Below are positions 1-13,213 of a stretch of 64,000 bases of DNA, piece by piece. Position 1 is the stretch's first letter. Each line of letters opens with the position of its first letter. Below the pieces are notes generated by a model. It was given only the letters and a program-made list of their open reading frames with translations. It searched no databases and was not told the origin of the DNA. This DNA is from Onchocerca volvulus (Eukaryota > Nematoda > Chromadorea > Rhabditida > Onchocercidae): positions 4,898,001-4,962,000 of the forward strand of contig HG738137.1 in NCBI GenBank assembly GCA_000499405.2, given 5' to 3'. Position numbers and translations under genes: made by a program.

Positions 1-912
1 GAACTGGAAATCTTTAGACTTAATTCAACAAATAGCATAACTTCTCCTTATATCTCCTCATTAACTTACTATATATAATTAGACAGTTATTTGTCATTCT
101 TCTAACAATCCTTATAAAGGCTAACAGTGGAATATTTATATTTTGAATGTTTCCTATACTATCAATTCTTTACTTTGCAGATAATTCTCAATAGAGATTT
201 ATGTACTTGTTGGAATATATTTCGTTGTGAAGATGTGTGAACTTTCGATTTTGTTCTTTCTTTCCGATCCAGTGAATTGCCTGACACATTTTGCAATTTT
301 TTTTTTAATGATAATAAAACATTGGCGGAAAAAGTTCTGCTTGGAAATGGAAAATTTGGACTAAAAAGTTCTATTTTTAATAAAAAGTTAATATTTATTG
401 CTAATGTGATATTCTATATTTTATATATTCTAGATCAATAGTTCACTAGTTTTCGATCAATTAATATTGCTTCAATATTTATGCTTTATCATTATGCGGA
501 ATCGTTGTTATCTTACTAATCGAAAGTCTGTGCATTACTGATGGGCTAAGACATTTTTTCTATTCCAAAAAAATAAGTTACCACTTATTTTGAAGTAAAA
601 ATTATGATTATTCATTGGCTGGAAATTGAGAAGATGGAAGGGAAAGTTTGCTATAAATGTTATAAAATAATAATATTATGGAGATTGGGAAAGTAAGAAC
701 GATGTTCGCAGATGGACTTTTTCTCATGCTGTCGTAAAAAAACAACTAGAAAGAAGCCATATCATTTGTCTCAATATCTCATTTCCAGATTTCATCATTC
801 CGAAAAACACTAGTTTCCTTCTAATTTTTTATTATAAAATCCTTACTTGGCTATTTTCTATTGCTTCTTCACTATCTTGATGAATTTCCCTGATTTTTTC
901 TTCTTTTATTTC
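1..912. other. AT-rich intergenic DNA, no gene recognised
   Basis: Very AT-rich sequence with short homopolymer runs and stops in all frames. On the minus strand about 835-915 there is a short open stretch rich in Glu, Lys and Ile, just upstream of the deformylase fragment; it could be more transferred bacterial DNA but is too short to assign. Nothing else is supported. Confidence 0.5.
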
Positions 913-1085
913 TCGCTAAAAACTGTAGCTAAAGCAGGTGGTTGGCTTGCAAGATGTATTCAACATGAGATAGATCATTTAAATGTATACTATATATTAG
1001 ACATTTGTCTAAATTAAAGTATGATATGACTATGAAAAAGCACAAAAAGTTAAGAAGCGCTTTGATTAATAAAGATTTGGAATTA
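913..1085 (+). pseudogene. def: Peptide deformylase fragment, Wolbachia-type, frameshifted (nuclear insertion)
   Basis: Seen: codons from 913 read S-L-K-T-V-A-K-A-G-G-W-L-A-R-C-I-Q then HEIDHLN, the metal-binding third motif of peptide deformylase (HExxH context), ending at 984. One base is missing at 985-986; in the shifted frame the reading continues as ILYIRHLSKLKYDM and a Lys-rich tail. Known: bacterial, especially alphaproteobacterial, deformylases continue after the HExDHL motif with a G-x-L-[YF]-x-D-x-L-S-x-L-K-type C-terminus, unlike the animal mitochondrial enzyme. Motifs 1 and 2 (GxGLAAxQ and EGCLS) are not visible upstream, so only the C-terminal third is present. Inference: decayed lateral transfer from a Wolbachia endosymbiont, not a working gene. 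A spliced animal deformylase exon is less likely because of the bacterial-style tail and the frameshift. Confidence 0.7.
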
Positions 1086-1999
1086 GTAAGATTCTACCTC
1101 GAAGAGAGAGAGAGTGTTGATTGTAGGCTAACAGAGGGCAAAGAAGAAAAGAAAGTAAAGGAGGGAAGAGGGAGTAAGCTTGTACAGTCCACTTCCAGGT
1201 GAGTGGGTAATTGAGCAAGATAGTTTGCAAACAAGTGTAACAGTGTGAGTGAACTATGAAGTGCAGTTGTTCACGTGTGAAGCTGCTGCAGGTGCAAGAC
1301 GACATACCGTTTTGTGGCGCAATTGGAATGTGCTTGATAAAATGTTGAGTGCAATAAAGCTAAAGTATATATAAGCAACGCTGTGTTGATTTTTGAAGTT
1401 AAAATACATTATATTAGAGCATTACTCTATGCAACTTGTGGGATTGAAAGCACTTTATGCAAATTTCTAACTTAAAACAACGAGTGAAACTATTATGAGT
1501 GAGTGGAATTTTCGCTTTATAATCCCTCCCATTTAATTTTCTTATTTGGAGTTTTTAACTTTCATTTGTAACAATACTATTTGGAAATACTGTTCAGATC
1601 AATTATTGGCTTGATTCTGATTTAAATCGATTTTTAATTAGTTTTTAATTGCTAAAAGAGTCAGATCAAATTTATGACCATTGAAAATGGAGTTAGAATT
1701 CCAAGCCACTGAAAAAAAAATTATTTGATATTATGAAAGTGTTGCAAAAAGACCTTTCCTGTTGGCTTTTCAAACATCGATGTACATGTGTAAACATTTA
1801 TGTATTTTGGATCTGTTTGTGAAGTTTTTAAATTTAAACTAATTCAGAGAATTCTGGTTAAATGGAAATTATTAAATAAACGGAAGAAGTTCATATTGTT
1901 TTATAATTTTTATTCTGTTTTGCGATAATAAAGATAATTAAGGGAAAATAAACATTGGGCTTCTCAAAGCTTCTCAAAGAAAGCTCAAAAATTCCTCGA
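1086..1999. other. Intergenic DNA, no gene recognised
   Basis: The open frame that follows the deformylase tail runs to about 1202 with low-complexity Glu/Lys codons and no recognisable domain. The rest is AT-rich with no splice-coherent coding signal on either strand. Confidence 0.45.
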
Positions 2000-2480
2000 A
2001 ATGCGGAAGATGTCGGTGGAAGTCGAAAGATGTAATTAATTGTGTATAGAAAAAGTTAAGTAATCGAAAAATTGACGAATGCAGAAAAATGCAATCATTG
2101 TAAACAAGGAATATCAAAAGATCAAGTAGGCGGAAAATGTTGGCAGAGCCTAAGGATGAACATGTTTATTGCCCAGATCTGCAAGTAAACAAAGAAAAAT
2201 TAACCAATTGTAAGATGAAACATTAAAGTTCAAGTAACTTTATCTCAACGGTTTAAAAGATCAGGACTTTGAAGCGAAGGTCAGTTCAGTTACAATTTAA
2301 CTTCAAGAACAATTCGACGGAAGTGCGAACGACAATTCAGCCGTATGAGCGATAGTTCGGCAAGAACAACAACAATTATGGAACAAAAAGAAAACGACAG
2401 TTAGAAAAGTAAGATATGATATCGTAGTAATCACTTAGAGATCGTTTAGTACCTTCATACCTTTGATTTCATTTAATCCC
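2000..2480 (+). repeat. Dispersed repeat, partner of 21430-22090
   Basis: This stretch shares an ordered series of blocks with 21430-22090: a short GTAATTA-GTGTATA-type block, a 'gatcaagta/gatcaaata' block, a 'ttaaaagatcaggactttg' block matching 'ttaaaaggtcaggattttg', and a 'cagttcagtt' block. No long open frame remains in either copy. It looks like the non-coding remnant of a dispersed element, possibly the leader of an LTR retroelement; the family is not identified. Confidence 0.45.
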
Positions 2481-5400
2481 TAATTGTATAAATGCGATAC
2501 TGTGTACAATATCATATCAGCTCTACTGTTGATTTAGCGGAAACCGAAAAAGGAACCAATTTCCGAACAATAAAAGAAGAAACAAGAGCATCTTTTCTCC
2601 AAATACAATGATTTCTCGACAGAAGAGTGAACTTACAGAAATCTTGGAAATTCTTTTCTTTCTTTCTTCTGTTGAAATGATCCATTTGGCTTATTTTTTT
2701 TATTGGCCAATTTGATTTTCCTTGTTTGCAAAGAAAGATGAAGCAAAAAAATGGACCATTCTCTTTTCGAAAGCATATTCTCAGTAGCTTCGAAAAATCA
2801 GATAGAATGTCTCGTATTCTGTAAGTTACGATGCCAGACGAGAATTCATTACAGAATGATGTCACTTTTGTAAATCATCCAAAGTTTTCATATTATGAGA
2901 ATTATAAGGGTTAATTTATTAGTTTTCTGGTTTATTGCTTATTTATTTGATTATTTCATATCTGCAGATGAAGAAAAGTTGAATTGCAGAGAGCATATGG
3001 ACAAATTGGTATTAACTGAATAAAAATTCGGTTACAAAAGGGAAAAATCAGTTCCAGTGATGGATTTTATAAAATTGTTTGCTCAAACATGGATAATTTA
3101 TTCTTCGGTAATTATTGATTTGCAAAGTAAGTGGCAGATATTAATTATTCAGAGAAACAAAAAATGCTCTCTCAATCATCCGTGGAAAATTGTTGAATAA
3201 AAAAGAAAGAAACTGTAAAATGCTATTCAGAGAAAGTAATCTCACTAAAACAATTGTGCTATGCAATCTGTTGAATGTATGGCTGAGATTTGGAACTGTA
3301 AAAATCATTTAATCGAATTACAGATAAAGATTTAATTAAGAAAGATTAATGAGAATGAAAGAAGGAAAAAATGGTATAAATAAAATCAAAGAACAAAAAT
3401 TAATGATGAAAGAAATCAAAATTCAAGAATTTGCGAGATATAAATGGGAAAAATGGAAAAAAAAAGATGGGAAGGACTAATACTTCATTTTTCATAGAGT
3501 TTTACATACATCACAACTTGTTTCTAAATGGGTACTTATCACACTACTGGAATACTTTATAAAATTCGTTTTTTAAACTTTTTTATTCCTGTGCAGTATA
3601 ACATTTTCGAAGTTATTATTGCTTTCTTTCCACTGTCCAAACTGAACCTTTGCTATCTTATATAGCTTGGATTTTTCTGATAGAATGGAAAAAATTGTAT
3701 TTAGAAAATAATGGTTGAAGAAGAAAGAGGGAAAACGAGAAAAAGGGATTTATTAAGGGATTTTTCCAGTCGAGAAGAAAGAATTATATAATTTTTGATG
3801 TTTCGCCGCTTTATTTTCCTTCTTCTTTTTTTTTTTTTTTTCAACATATTGTTGGCAGATCCCATACTTTATGCTTGAGAATTTCAAATAATTCGTGAAA
3901 TTCGGAAACAACCTTATGAATTTTAAAAGTAGTGGATAGGGCAGATTTGTAAAGCTGAGAATGAATTAAAATTATGAGAGACATTATTAAGACTTCATTC
4001 TTATCAAAATTTTACACACATATGTCTATATATATGAAAGATATTCGTATCACTTACTGTCTTAGTATTTTAAATTGATAAATCAACATTTTATTTTCAT
4101 CTTAAATTTTTTTTCAGAACTTTTTCAATTGGGATTTAAAATTTAAGTTAGTTATATCAAATAATTCATCATGCGGTGAATTTGGCTTATTTATGTCCAT
4201 CGTTAGTACTCTTTAAATTTATATTTTAAAATTCATATTATGACACTGAAAACTACTGGAATATTTGAAACACAGGCATCCGTTTGAATAAGCTCATTTC
4301 AAAGTGATAAAGACTGCTTGAAATTCCACATCTCTTTCGATATTTTTCGCATTGCTGAGTCAATAGAATATCCACATTTTGAAATTGCTTCATGTCATCA
4401 TTAAGCAATAATACTTATTGATGAATGGAGTTCACTGATTCTCTTCAGATTTCAAAATTTCATATCCATTTAAGCATTTAAGAATAAAAATCAATGACAG
4501 TTTGGTGATCTGAATTATAATATTACAAAGCATCATTTCTGCATTGCATTTGATATAAATGATCCAGGATTCAATGGTTTCGATGAACGACATCAAAACT
4601 GATTCGTCGAATGCAAGATTCAGAAATATACTCCCGATGCCTTGATCGATATTTGATGATTGAGGAATGAAGCCTGTCTGCTAATCATTTAATATCGCTG
4701 GTGTTGATTTTTAGCAAATTCAAGCATATATAATTTCATCTCTTTTACTTTGCATACTGCAAAAATATACTTTTAATGTTAATTTAAATATCATGTTAGG
4801 AAGTACAGCGTAGTAATCTGCGTCTAATTTCAGAATGAGAAGCATCAAAATTAAACAGGCCAACGAAGTCTCTTCTAAAATATAAAGAAAGTTCTAATCT
4901 AAATTCACTGCCTTAATTTCCCATGTATTCTAAGCGTTATTTAATTTGAAGGTCACATTTTCTATAAATCTAAATCAAACATTTTTATGAACTGGATAAG
5001 ATATGAAAAAGAATTCAATTGTTATGTTGTTCTTAATATATTTCATTTTTAATACAGCTCTTTATTTCTCCTACAGCACTGAAGGAAGAAGAGTAATCGC
5101 TTCATTTGTGTTTGTCTGTAGCTTTCTTGTACATTTTGAATAAAGTGTTAAAATACACAAAAACGAAGAGAATCTATCATTGAATAAATCTGATTTTAAG
5201 TTTTATTATATATTTATGAAGGTGAATAGCGTCTCGGATAATCTGCCCATATTTAATGAGAAAAATGAAAAACAATGCATTGAAAATAAACAGAACTGCA
5301 TTGTTAACAAAAAAGGAAAAAATGTGGCTTTCGTCCAGATAACAGTCAAAATCATAAAAGTTATTCTGCTTCCGAATCTTTACAACTTGATGATCAGTCT

Positions 5401-5600
5401 TTTTGTAGACTAAAAAATATAGTATTAACGCCAGGAAGTATAAAATATAAGGAAAATTTCCGATCTCAAAAAGTATTTTGAAAATTTGATAAAACAGATC
5501 AAAACTGCAAAAGCTATACATTAATCTATGATTCAATGTTCGGTTCCTTCAATAGTAAGATTTTAGATTAATAGCTGAAGCAATCAAGCATATAATTTGA
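2481..5600. other. Gene-poor AT-rich stretch
   Basis: No splice-coherent gene seen. The minus-strand open frame at 5177-5536 (119 codons) encodes two hydrophobic stretches but is biased by AT-rich codons and matches no family I recognise. The minus frame at 2512-2865 has no domain. A polypyrimidine run lies near 3825. Confidence 0.4.
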
Positions 5601-6822
5601 AGTATTGTACAGTTCAAATCACACCTCTGAATTCTGAAACCAAAAAGAACATTTCTACTTGGAAAATGGGGGTAGAGCAATTAGTTCAATTAAGAGAAAA
5701 ATCACTTGCTTGTAACGTATCTTGCAATCGGAACAATTGCATGTAACTCGGGTGATAACGAATTGATAATCTGCTATCAGCATTACATTTAAGTCCAGAA
5801 TAGACTTATACCATATTTTGCCGCATGTGATAATGTTCTCATAACTCGCATTGACAAAACTCGCATGTAATCTTGACTGAGCCGTGAAACATTGACAGAA
5901 AATGGTCGGTCGGTTATGTTCGATTTTTCGTTTAATATAGGAAGTGGACGAAGATGGGAGTTGGTGACTGAGAAGTCTCGGGGGTTCTGGTGGTTGGGAG
6001 AGATGGAGTAGGCTGTGGGACAATGTTAGGGATTCGATGCTTTCAATTATCGATTTATAGAAATTTGTCCCACTACGCCTATTTGTTGCGCATCTTCCCG
6101 CTCGGACCATTCAAACCATTGGTTTGATAATCTGTTGCTATCGCGAGTTGACCTCTCACGCAGCTCACGTAGTTGTGATATCATTGCGGGATAGATTAGA
6201 CTTGGCGACGCTGGATGGTTACTTATAACAAAGGTTACTTAGGATTTAATGGCTACAAGTAATTTTTTTCTTGGAAATAGTATCCAATGACCACTTGTCG
6301 GGAAGATCTTTGGCATGGGATGAGTGGTACCATTCGATTCACTATGGTTACTCTCGTAATGTAATCATTATGCTTAATTCATGCGTGCAATGAGAGATTA
6401 TGGTCCAGAACTTTTGTAATTATAGCTGATTTTTTTAATTGAATCATAAAGGTACGAAAAAGCACTTCAGGAGTCAACTTTAGGCATATAGTTTTTTGAA
6501 ATATTTTTTTTTTGTATACCCGATGCTGCATTATAATCTCAATGTTTAGCTAATAGTGTTCCAGATCATTCTTGAATTTAATTCATGACTTTGTAAAGTT
6601 TTTATTTATTTTTTTCTTTTTTCTCTTTTTTTCCCTAAAAATCCATTTGTCGACGTATTTGTTGAATGTTGTATCTTAGAGATGTTTATTATATTGAATG
6701 TGTCTTCATGATATTTCGCCAAGTTTTTTCTATTGAAGTGTTATTGGTAGTACTCTGTCTACTTAAACCACAAATAACTATTCCATTTAGCAACGAAATT
6801 ATTCATTTAAAAGAAAGATCAG
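5601..6822. promoter_or_regulatory. Upstream region of the SRRM1-like gene
   Basis: Between about 5900 and 6200 the GC content is higher than in the surroundings, and a 151-codon frame is open on the minus strand (5655-6110) without any recognisable domain. This is the kind of composition seen in promoter regions here. The sequence next to the SRRM1 start (GATCAG before the ATG at 6823) resembles a trans-splice acceptor. No further element is identified. Confidence 0.3.
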
Positions 6823-7118
6823 ATGGCTGATGCAGGATTTTATCGCGGAACTAGTAGCGAGCAAGATAGTCGATTCACTGATAAGGAACGCAAATTACTA
6901 AAACAAATGCGTTTTGAAGAAGCACTCGACGAGAAGGTATTATTAATATTTTTTCCCCGAGATGAAGTAGCGTATGTACATTACAAGTCAACTAAGCAAT
7001 CATGTCTTTTTGCGTTAAAGCCGTTATTATACGAGTTTGCACGCACATTGGACTATTCACATAATATTATTTCTTTATTGATTTATTGATTGTTTAGTTA
7101 ATGTTGAATGTTTGCCTT

Positions 7119-7166
<48 letters not shown>

Positions 7167-10100
7167 GTAAAACAAAGATAATCGTTTTTGTCGAAACGCT
7201 GCTTCTTTATTTTTATCAACATAAAATTGTCCGATCTTTTTTTATAACACATGAGGTAAAGGATAAAAGGGATGTGCATTCATAGTTGAATACAAACAGT
7301 CTAAAGATTCTGAATGATATTTTCGAGTTATGGAAGGGATCAAGAAAATGAGACAGCTGACATGATGTAGTTTTTTGTATAGGCTTTGGTATTCATTTGT
7401 AAACTAACTGTTATGTTTTGAAGAGATCGTGAGTGAGTTTGTGAGGTTAAGATCTGCATGGATCGAGTGAATCTGGATGTGCTCAAGCCGTGGATTACTG
7501 CCAAGTTGAATGATATTCTGGGCTTAGAAGACGATGTTGTCATTGAATATGTATTCAGTCAGCTGGAGGAGAAATCGTTGAATCCGAAAGTGATGCAGAT
7601 CAATTTAACTGGTTTTCTCAATGCTCGACGAGCTCGGGAATTTATGGGTATCGTTTCATCATTTGCCCTAGGCTTTCTGAAATATCAATGCTTTACTTTT
7701 GTTATTAAGTTAGTGAATATCTCATGAATTCGCTCGCATTTTAAAGTTGGTGGCACAACATAGAATTTAAAATATTAAAAAACTCTCTTTAATCAATTGG
7801 CTTGGTCTCAAAGTCTGTGTTAAATATGTCATAATAAGCATATTTGCTTGATTTTGAAATTAAGAAACTAACATGAAAATTCTTTTTAAATTGATGCAGT
7901 CATGCTATTTCATTGCAGGTGAATTGTGGAGTATGTTAATCGAAGCACAAAGTAGCGAAGATGGCATTCCAGCATCACTGGTAGAAAAGAAGATGAAGGA
8001 AATACAAGAAAAAGTATTTAATCTTCTATTGAATTATATTTACATCGGATATTATATCTGGTTTTCGAATTAACAATCTTTTTATTATGTTTAGAATAGC
8101 TTTGCTTGACATTTTTTAATTTTTTTGGTTTACTTGTTTTTCCCTTAATTATTTCAAACATCTTTTTCGTGATTTTCAAAGCAGCTATGAGAATTCGTTA
8201 GAAGAGATTCAAGATAATTCTGTTTTGTCAATCCTTGTGGATTGAAATAGAAAGGAAATCGTTATTTCATCATTTTGATAGTCTTTTATATGTTCAAAAT
8301 TATACTCTTCAACAAGTTTTTTTTCTTTGACATTTTGAAAATTTTCAGGCAAAAAATATCACTATTTCGTCTTCTAACGGTGCGGCTGCCGAAGTTGCTG
8401 GATCAGATTGGAAGAATCGATACGATTCATTGACTGGTGGACGATACGGCAATCGAGAGAGCAAAATTGTCACTGAGGGTGAACGAGGCAGAAAGGATGA
8501 TGAACGACATAAAAATCATCGAGATATCAATCGAGATCGAGAAAGTGATAAAAGCAGAGAAAGCGGTCGTATCAAAGAAGATGATAGTATGATTTAACTT
8601 GGTTTTGCTTTCTATTAGCTCAAATATCAAATTATAGCCCAAGGTACGATAAAATGCAGCTCAAAGCTGACGTCATTACGTTTTCAAATTCCTTATTCAA
8701 CTGGGATTATAGTCTTCCAAAGTCTCTACTCTGCTGTTAGAGTTTATAGATTTGCAGTGTAGTTTTATAATATTTTGTTAAGCAATGTTAATTTTGCCCA
8801 CAGTTAGATTTCTCTGATTCCAAATAAGTATGATTACCGATTTTCTAGAAGGAGTGATTTTAATTTTAAATTTATTAAATCTTACGTAGATCGATAAAAA
8901 AAAAAATTTTTTTTTTTTCATTTTTTTTCCACAGTTATTTTACAATTATTTTTTAGGAATCGTTTTCAAATGAATTTAAGTTTAAACTATTTGTAGGAAT
9001 TGAAAGAAAGCGTGGTGAGGAAAAACAGTTCAAGGATGAAAAGCTGAGATCACACAGTCGTTCCCCTACACGTCGACATTTTCATGATGAAAGAATGGAA
9101 AGGAAAAAGGAACGTTATCGTTCTCCGAACAGGTATGCTGTCGAAATCAATTCATTATTAAATGTGGAGTAACACAGTTGATCTCAAATTAATTTTAGAA
9201 CTCTTTGTGATATTTCTCAAATATGCTTGGAAAAATCAAATCGAAAATATACTTGGAAGTAAATTGAACGGCAGGATTATTGTTAGTGGAATAAAAACTA
9301 CAGTAATGTACTGGGAAGTATGCTTTTTGAGAGTATATAAAATATACTTCTGAGCAGTTTGCGAGTGAAATGTTGTCCGACTTGGAATTTTCAATTCAAA
9401 TAAATTTTTTCAAGCAAAATTTTAAAATGTTTGAAGCTTCAGATCTCCACCACGCCGAAAATTTACAGAACGAAAGGAAGAGACTAGAAGACGAAGTCGA
9501 AGTAATGAACGTCGCAAAAGGTGAGGGATTGCTTAATGCTTGTAATTTGCTAATTTATTTCTATTTCAATATTATATTCATTTGTTCATTTTTGAACTTA
9601 TTTAACCGAATGAAATACTACTAAGTATTCTCGATATTCCTATTTTTACGGAAGGAAGGAGTTAACAGATTATATAAAAAATATTGAAAAATTATATCAT
9701 TTTTCATCTCAAAAGTTGGTACGAAACATCTAACGTAATTTTCACTTAAACCACACAATTATGTAGATGGCAGTCTCAAAATTTTCGATTGTAATGTAAA
9801 AACTTCGTGAATTAAACTATGGATCGGAATAGTGGCATTCTGATTAATAGTTTAGTTTCTGAAACCGAAATTTATACGAAATGCTTTAATGTAATAATTA
9901 TTGAACATTAAGGTTTGCAATATAAACATAGTTAATCATGCATAAGTGAAATTTTCAAGTGTTTATTAGTTAGTACTTTTGCTTAGTTCACTATTTTTAG
10001 AAAACGATCAGCATCAATGGATTTCGTGGACGGAAAGCAAAGGTGCGTTTTCCATAGTTCCGCTTTTCATATATCTTTTTTTACCTTCATCTCCCTCCGT

Positions 10101-10252
10101 TTCTGACTTTACGTTTTGCTAGTTCCAGAAAAAAAAAGAAGAAGCATTCAAAAAAGCATGCCAGTGATTCGGATTCAGAACGAGCCAAGAGAAGGAAGAA
10201 ACATAAAAAAGAGAAGAAGCGTAAAAAGCACAACAGTTCGGATTCTGATTAA
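6823..10252 (+). CDS. SRRM1: SRRM1/RSR-1-like PWI-domain splicing coactivator, 8 exons
   Basis: Exons by frame and splice consensus: 6823-6936, 7452-7647, 7919-8013, 8349-8586, 8997-9132, 9443-9520, 10001-10042, 10123-10252; 1029 nt, 342 residues, all phases consistent. The N-terminus (MADAGFYRGTSSEQDSRF) and the following KLLKQMRFEEALDEK match the SRRM1 signature before the PWI domain. PWI spans about residues 42-120 and includes KPWI and MQINLTGFLNARRAREFMG. The C-terminal half is a Lys/Arg/Ser-rich basic tail ending in KKHNSSDSD, much shorter than the roughly 900-residue human protein. Known: SRRM1 is a nuclear nucleic-acid-binding splicing coactivator and part of exon-junction-associated complexes; the C. 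elegans homologue is rsr-1. It is convergent with the ferredoxin gene, 424 bp away. Intron 1 carries a 43-base poly-T run. Confidence 0.92.
7120..7162 (+). repeat. Poly-T tract in SRRM1 intron 1
   Basis: An uninterrupted run of about 43 T residues, the longest homopolymer in the window. It lies inside intron 1 and is not next to the splice acceptor at 7451. Confidence 0.9.
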
Positions 10253-10676
10253 AAAGTTTTGATGGTTCCCAAGAGCAGTGTACTTGATCTGATTATTTTG
10301 TTTTAATTTTCTTGATTTGTTTTTTAATGGTATTTATTTGATAAAAATCTCCCTATCAAATATAGCAAATCATTTTAAACTCAACAAAACTTCAACAGTT
10401 ATATATCAGTCTTCGTTACCAGTAATTTAATAATATAAGAGATGATGGACTGGGCATTCACTGTCTGTATAACTTCTTGACAGGTATGTTTAGTGAACTT
10501 TTTGTAAAACCACACGCTCTATAAAGATAAACTAAATGCTCTAAATGCTTCAGTTTTCAATATACTATTTTCTGTAGCATCAAGATCAGGTTTATTTTTT
10601 CATTGTTTTGAATTCTATTGAAAGAACAACGGCGTCTTAATCCATACAATGCAGGATACTATCACAATAGGACGGT

Positions 10677-11551
10677 TCAGTCAATCGAAACTCTCGCATC
10701 TCGAACTTCGGATGGCACAATGACTTCTATGCCCGGTAGATCTTCTTTAGTTAACTTCACTTGACAACCAAGACGTGAAAAATCCGTTGCGTCAGGTGCC
10801 AAATCCAATAAATCGAGCTCATCTTCTACTGGCGAAGGCAACCTGTAAAGAATGAATTAAACACTAAATTAGGAAACTTTACTACTCAGATACTAGCTGA
10901 TTTTAACTACCTAACAATGAATCTTAGTAAGAAAGAATTGAATTCACATTAAAAGTAAGAGAGGGACTACGAAATTTGTTGAACTTACTGGAGATCTCTC
11001 CGAATTTATGGATAATGGATAACGATTTATCCCTGTTGATAAATTAAAATCTCTACAGCGAAACTCCATGATCAAAATAAACGCTATAACCTTTTATAAT
11101 GCTTTGGTTCGAGGATAACATGACACGTACAGCAAGCTAAAGTACCTTCGCATGCTCCATAACCATCAATAGGCAAATCGGCATTAACGACTACTTCATA
11201 CAATGATTGGCCTATTTTACCCACAGCTTCCAAAGTTTCACCTCTATTCTTAAAACGGATTTTCACATCTCTGCAAAATTTAAAGTCGAATTAAATTTGG
11301 AAATTAATTTTATGACATACGCACATATCAAATTATTAGATAAATTTAAATTAAGGCCAAAAACTAAAGATTCGAGACTTGTCTACATTTATGACTTATT
11401 ATCGAACTTCTCTTCCATAACCTACTTTATTGTAGAACTTCTTTCATACTTTAGGATATTAAACTTACGGCACTCCCGCTGCTAAACCCCTCCACAATAT
11501 GGACTGCGGGCAAACGGCCAATCGAATGCAATTCCGCGCAACCGTTATCAT
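10677..11551 (-). CDS. FDX2: Mitochondrial [2Fe-2S] ferredoxin (FDX2/adrenodoxin family), 3 exons
   Basis: Exons on the minus strand: 11551-11469, 11270-11091, 10842-10677; 429 nt, 142 residues, phases consistent. Cluster ligands are visible as Cys68, Cys74 and Cys77 in YGACEGTLACCTCHVILE, with the fourth at Cys114 in SRLGCQVKL. An extra Cys at 75 replaces the usual Ser. The first 28 residues are basic and hydrophobic, fitting a mitochondrial transit peptide, though short. The C-terminal LDLAPDATDFSRLGCQ pattern is closer to FDX2 than to FDX1. Known: FDX2 donates electrons for mitochondrial Fe-S cluster assembly on ISCU. The ATG follows directly on CTTATAG, a plausible trans-splice acceptor, which supports this start. 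FDX1 function cannot be excluded. Confidence 0.92.
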
Positions 11552-12968
11552 CTATAAGAACCAAAATTGATTTTGTCAAATTTCTATGCTTATAACATCG
11601 TAAACCGATACGAAGTGGATACGTTGGAAAGTAATTGACTTCATCGAAAATTTTTCAATCACTTAAATTGTTTCGAAAAATAAGGACTTGAAGCTTGAGT
11701 TCGATGCAATTCCGACCTTAAATGCAAGATTTTCCATTACTAAAACAATTGATTCACTGCCGTGACAGATAATGGAATGGTATTCAAAAAATGAACTGTG
11801 AATTCTATGAATAGAAAATGAGAAGATGCTCTAAAGCATCTGAAGTAGATTCAAACATGGTTTAATGAGGATAGGTTTTGCCAACTCTCAGTAACATAAG
11901 AAGCGGATGTAACAAGAGCTCTGAACTTCTGATGATGTTAATAGTGGTTTTCCATTATAAATTTTACTTTAAATAACACACTGAAACCGACATCTTGAAA
12001 TTGTGCTTCTCTATAACATCAAAATATATTGGATCAATAAGAGAAATAAATTCAAAAGAATTGTGAATTGTTTTATACATGAAAATTAGGCGCATTGCAG
12101 TATACAACAAATAGATTCACAAACAATAAACTCTGTTATATTAAAACTGATCATTCTCAAAATTTTCCCTTGGGATCAAGCGATAGAAATAATATAGTCT
12201 TAAAAGTGAATGGCAGCGAAGCTGTAAAAATAAACCTTACTAGATAAAATCAATGTTGTTCAATTTCATTTTTTTTATTCTTATGTAAATTCGAAGCAGT
12301 TATTCCGGTATGATAACAAACAATGAACAAAGGTAAATATTAAACAAAAAATGAAAAAACTTTAGAATCTAATTCTGAAACAGAAAAGACTCTTATAAAA
12401 TGTCTTTGCACATACAAGAATAATGGAAACGAAATGTCAGATGATTAACGGCAATGAAAATGAAATCGCAAACCAAAACATACTGGCTTTGTAAATAAGA
12501 TCAAAAGAACGGATAATAATTTCGCTACTTATAAGTAACGAATTAAGAAGCCAAAAAAACAAGTAAAGCGAAGCGCAAGCATTTAATCAAAATAAAAAAT
12601 ATCGTTTTACAGTACCATCTATCGTCAAAGTTTATATTAAAAAGAACATTTTAAACTGACATCTCAAGAACCTAAAAAATTTAAGACATTAAAAAGATTT
12701 ATAGAAATGTTACAAAGTCAACAATAAATAAATATTTTGACATAAGAAAAATCAATAAAGATGGTTATAATGTTTCTCTAGCATTATGTTGAGAAGTGCT
12801 TAGTGCGTATGAAATAAACTACTAATTTGAACACAAAATAAGTTAGGGAGGAAGGAGTTGAAAAAATTCATTTCAAATAATTTTTACAAAATATTATTAA
12901 TTTTGTCAATAATCAAATAAGATCCTAAATAAAAGCAGCTTATCTTATACAATTTCCCAACGTAATTA

Positions 12969-13213
12969 GATTATACGTAATAGTAAGTATAAATAAGTAT
13001 TAATTGCACTCAGTTAATCTATTGCTTCCTTTTACTTTTAAACAGGAAAAAACTATCCAAGATAAAAACAATCTTTTCCTTGGATTATTTTATGAGTTCT
13101 TAATATCCTTCTTCTTACTTTTTTGCAGTCAAGAAAATCCATTTTCAACAAAGAGCAATAAGATTATATGTAATAGTAAGTTTATATTAGTATTAATCGT
13201 ACTCAGTTATTTT
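12969..13213. repeat. Two direct copies of a ~50-bp AT-rich unit
   Basis: Copies at 12969-13020 and 13162-13213 share GATTATAYGTAATAGTAAGT followed by an AGTATTAATYGYACTCAGTTA block, offset by 193 bp. They differ at a handful of positions. Confidence 0.7.

Noticed and set aside
5177..5536. 119-codon minus frame with two hydrophobic stretches
   Set aside because: Phe/Ile/Leu/Lys content is what AT-rich DNA gives by chance; no receptor motif and no adjacent exons.
5655..6110. 151-codon minus-strand frame upstream of SRRM1
   Set aside because: No domain and no partner exons; the locally higher GC content alone can leave a frame open. Read as promoter-side sequence.
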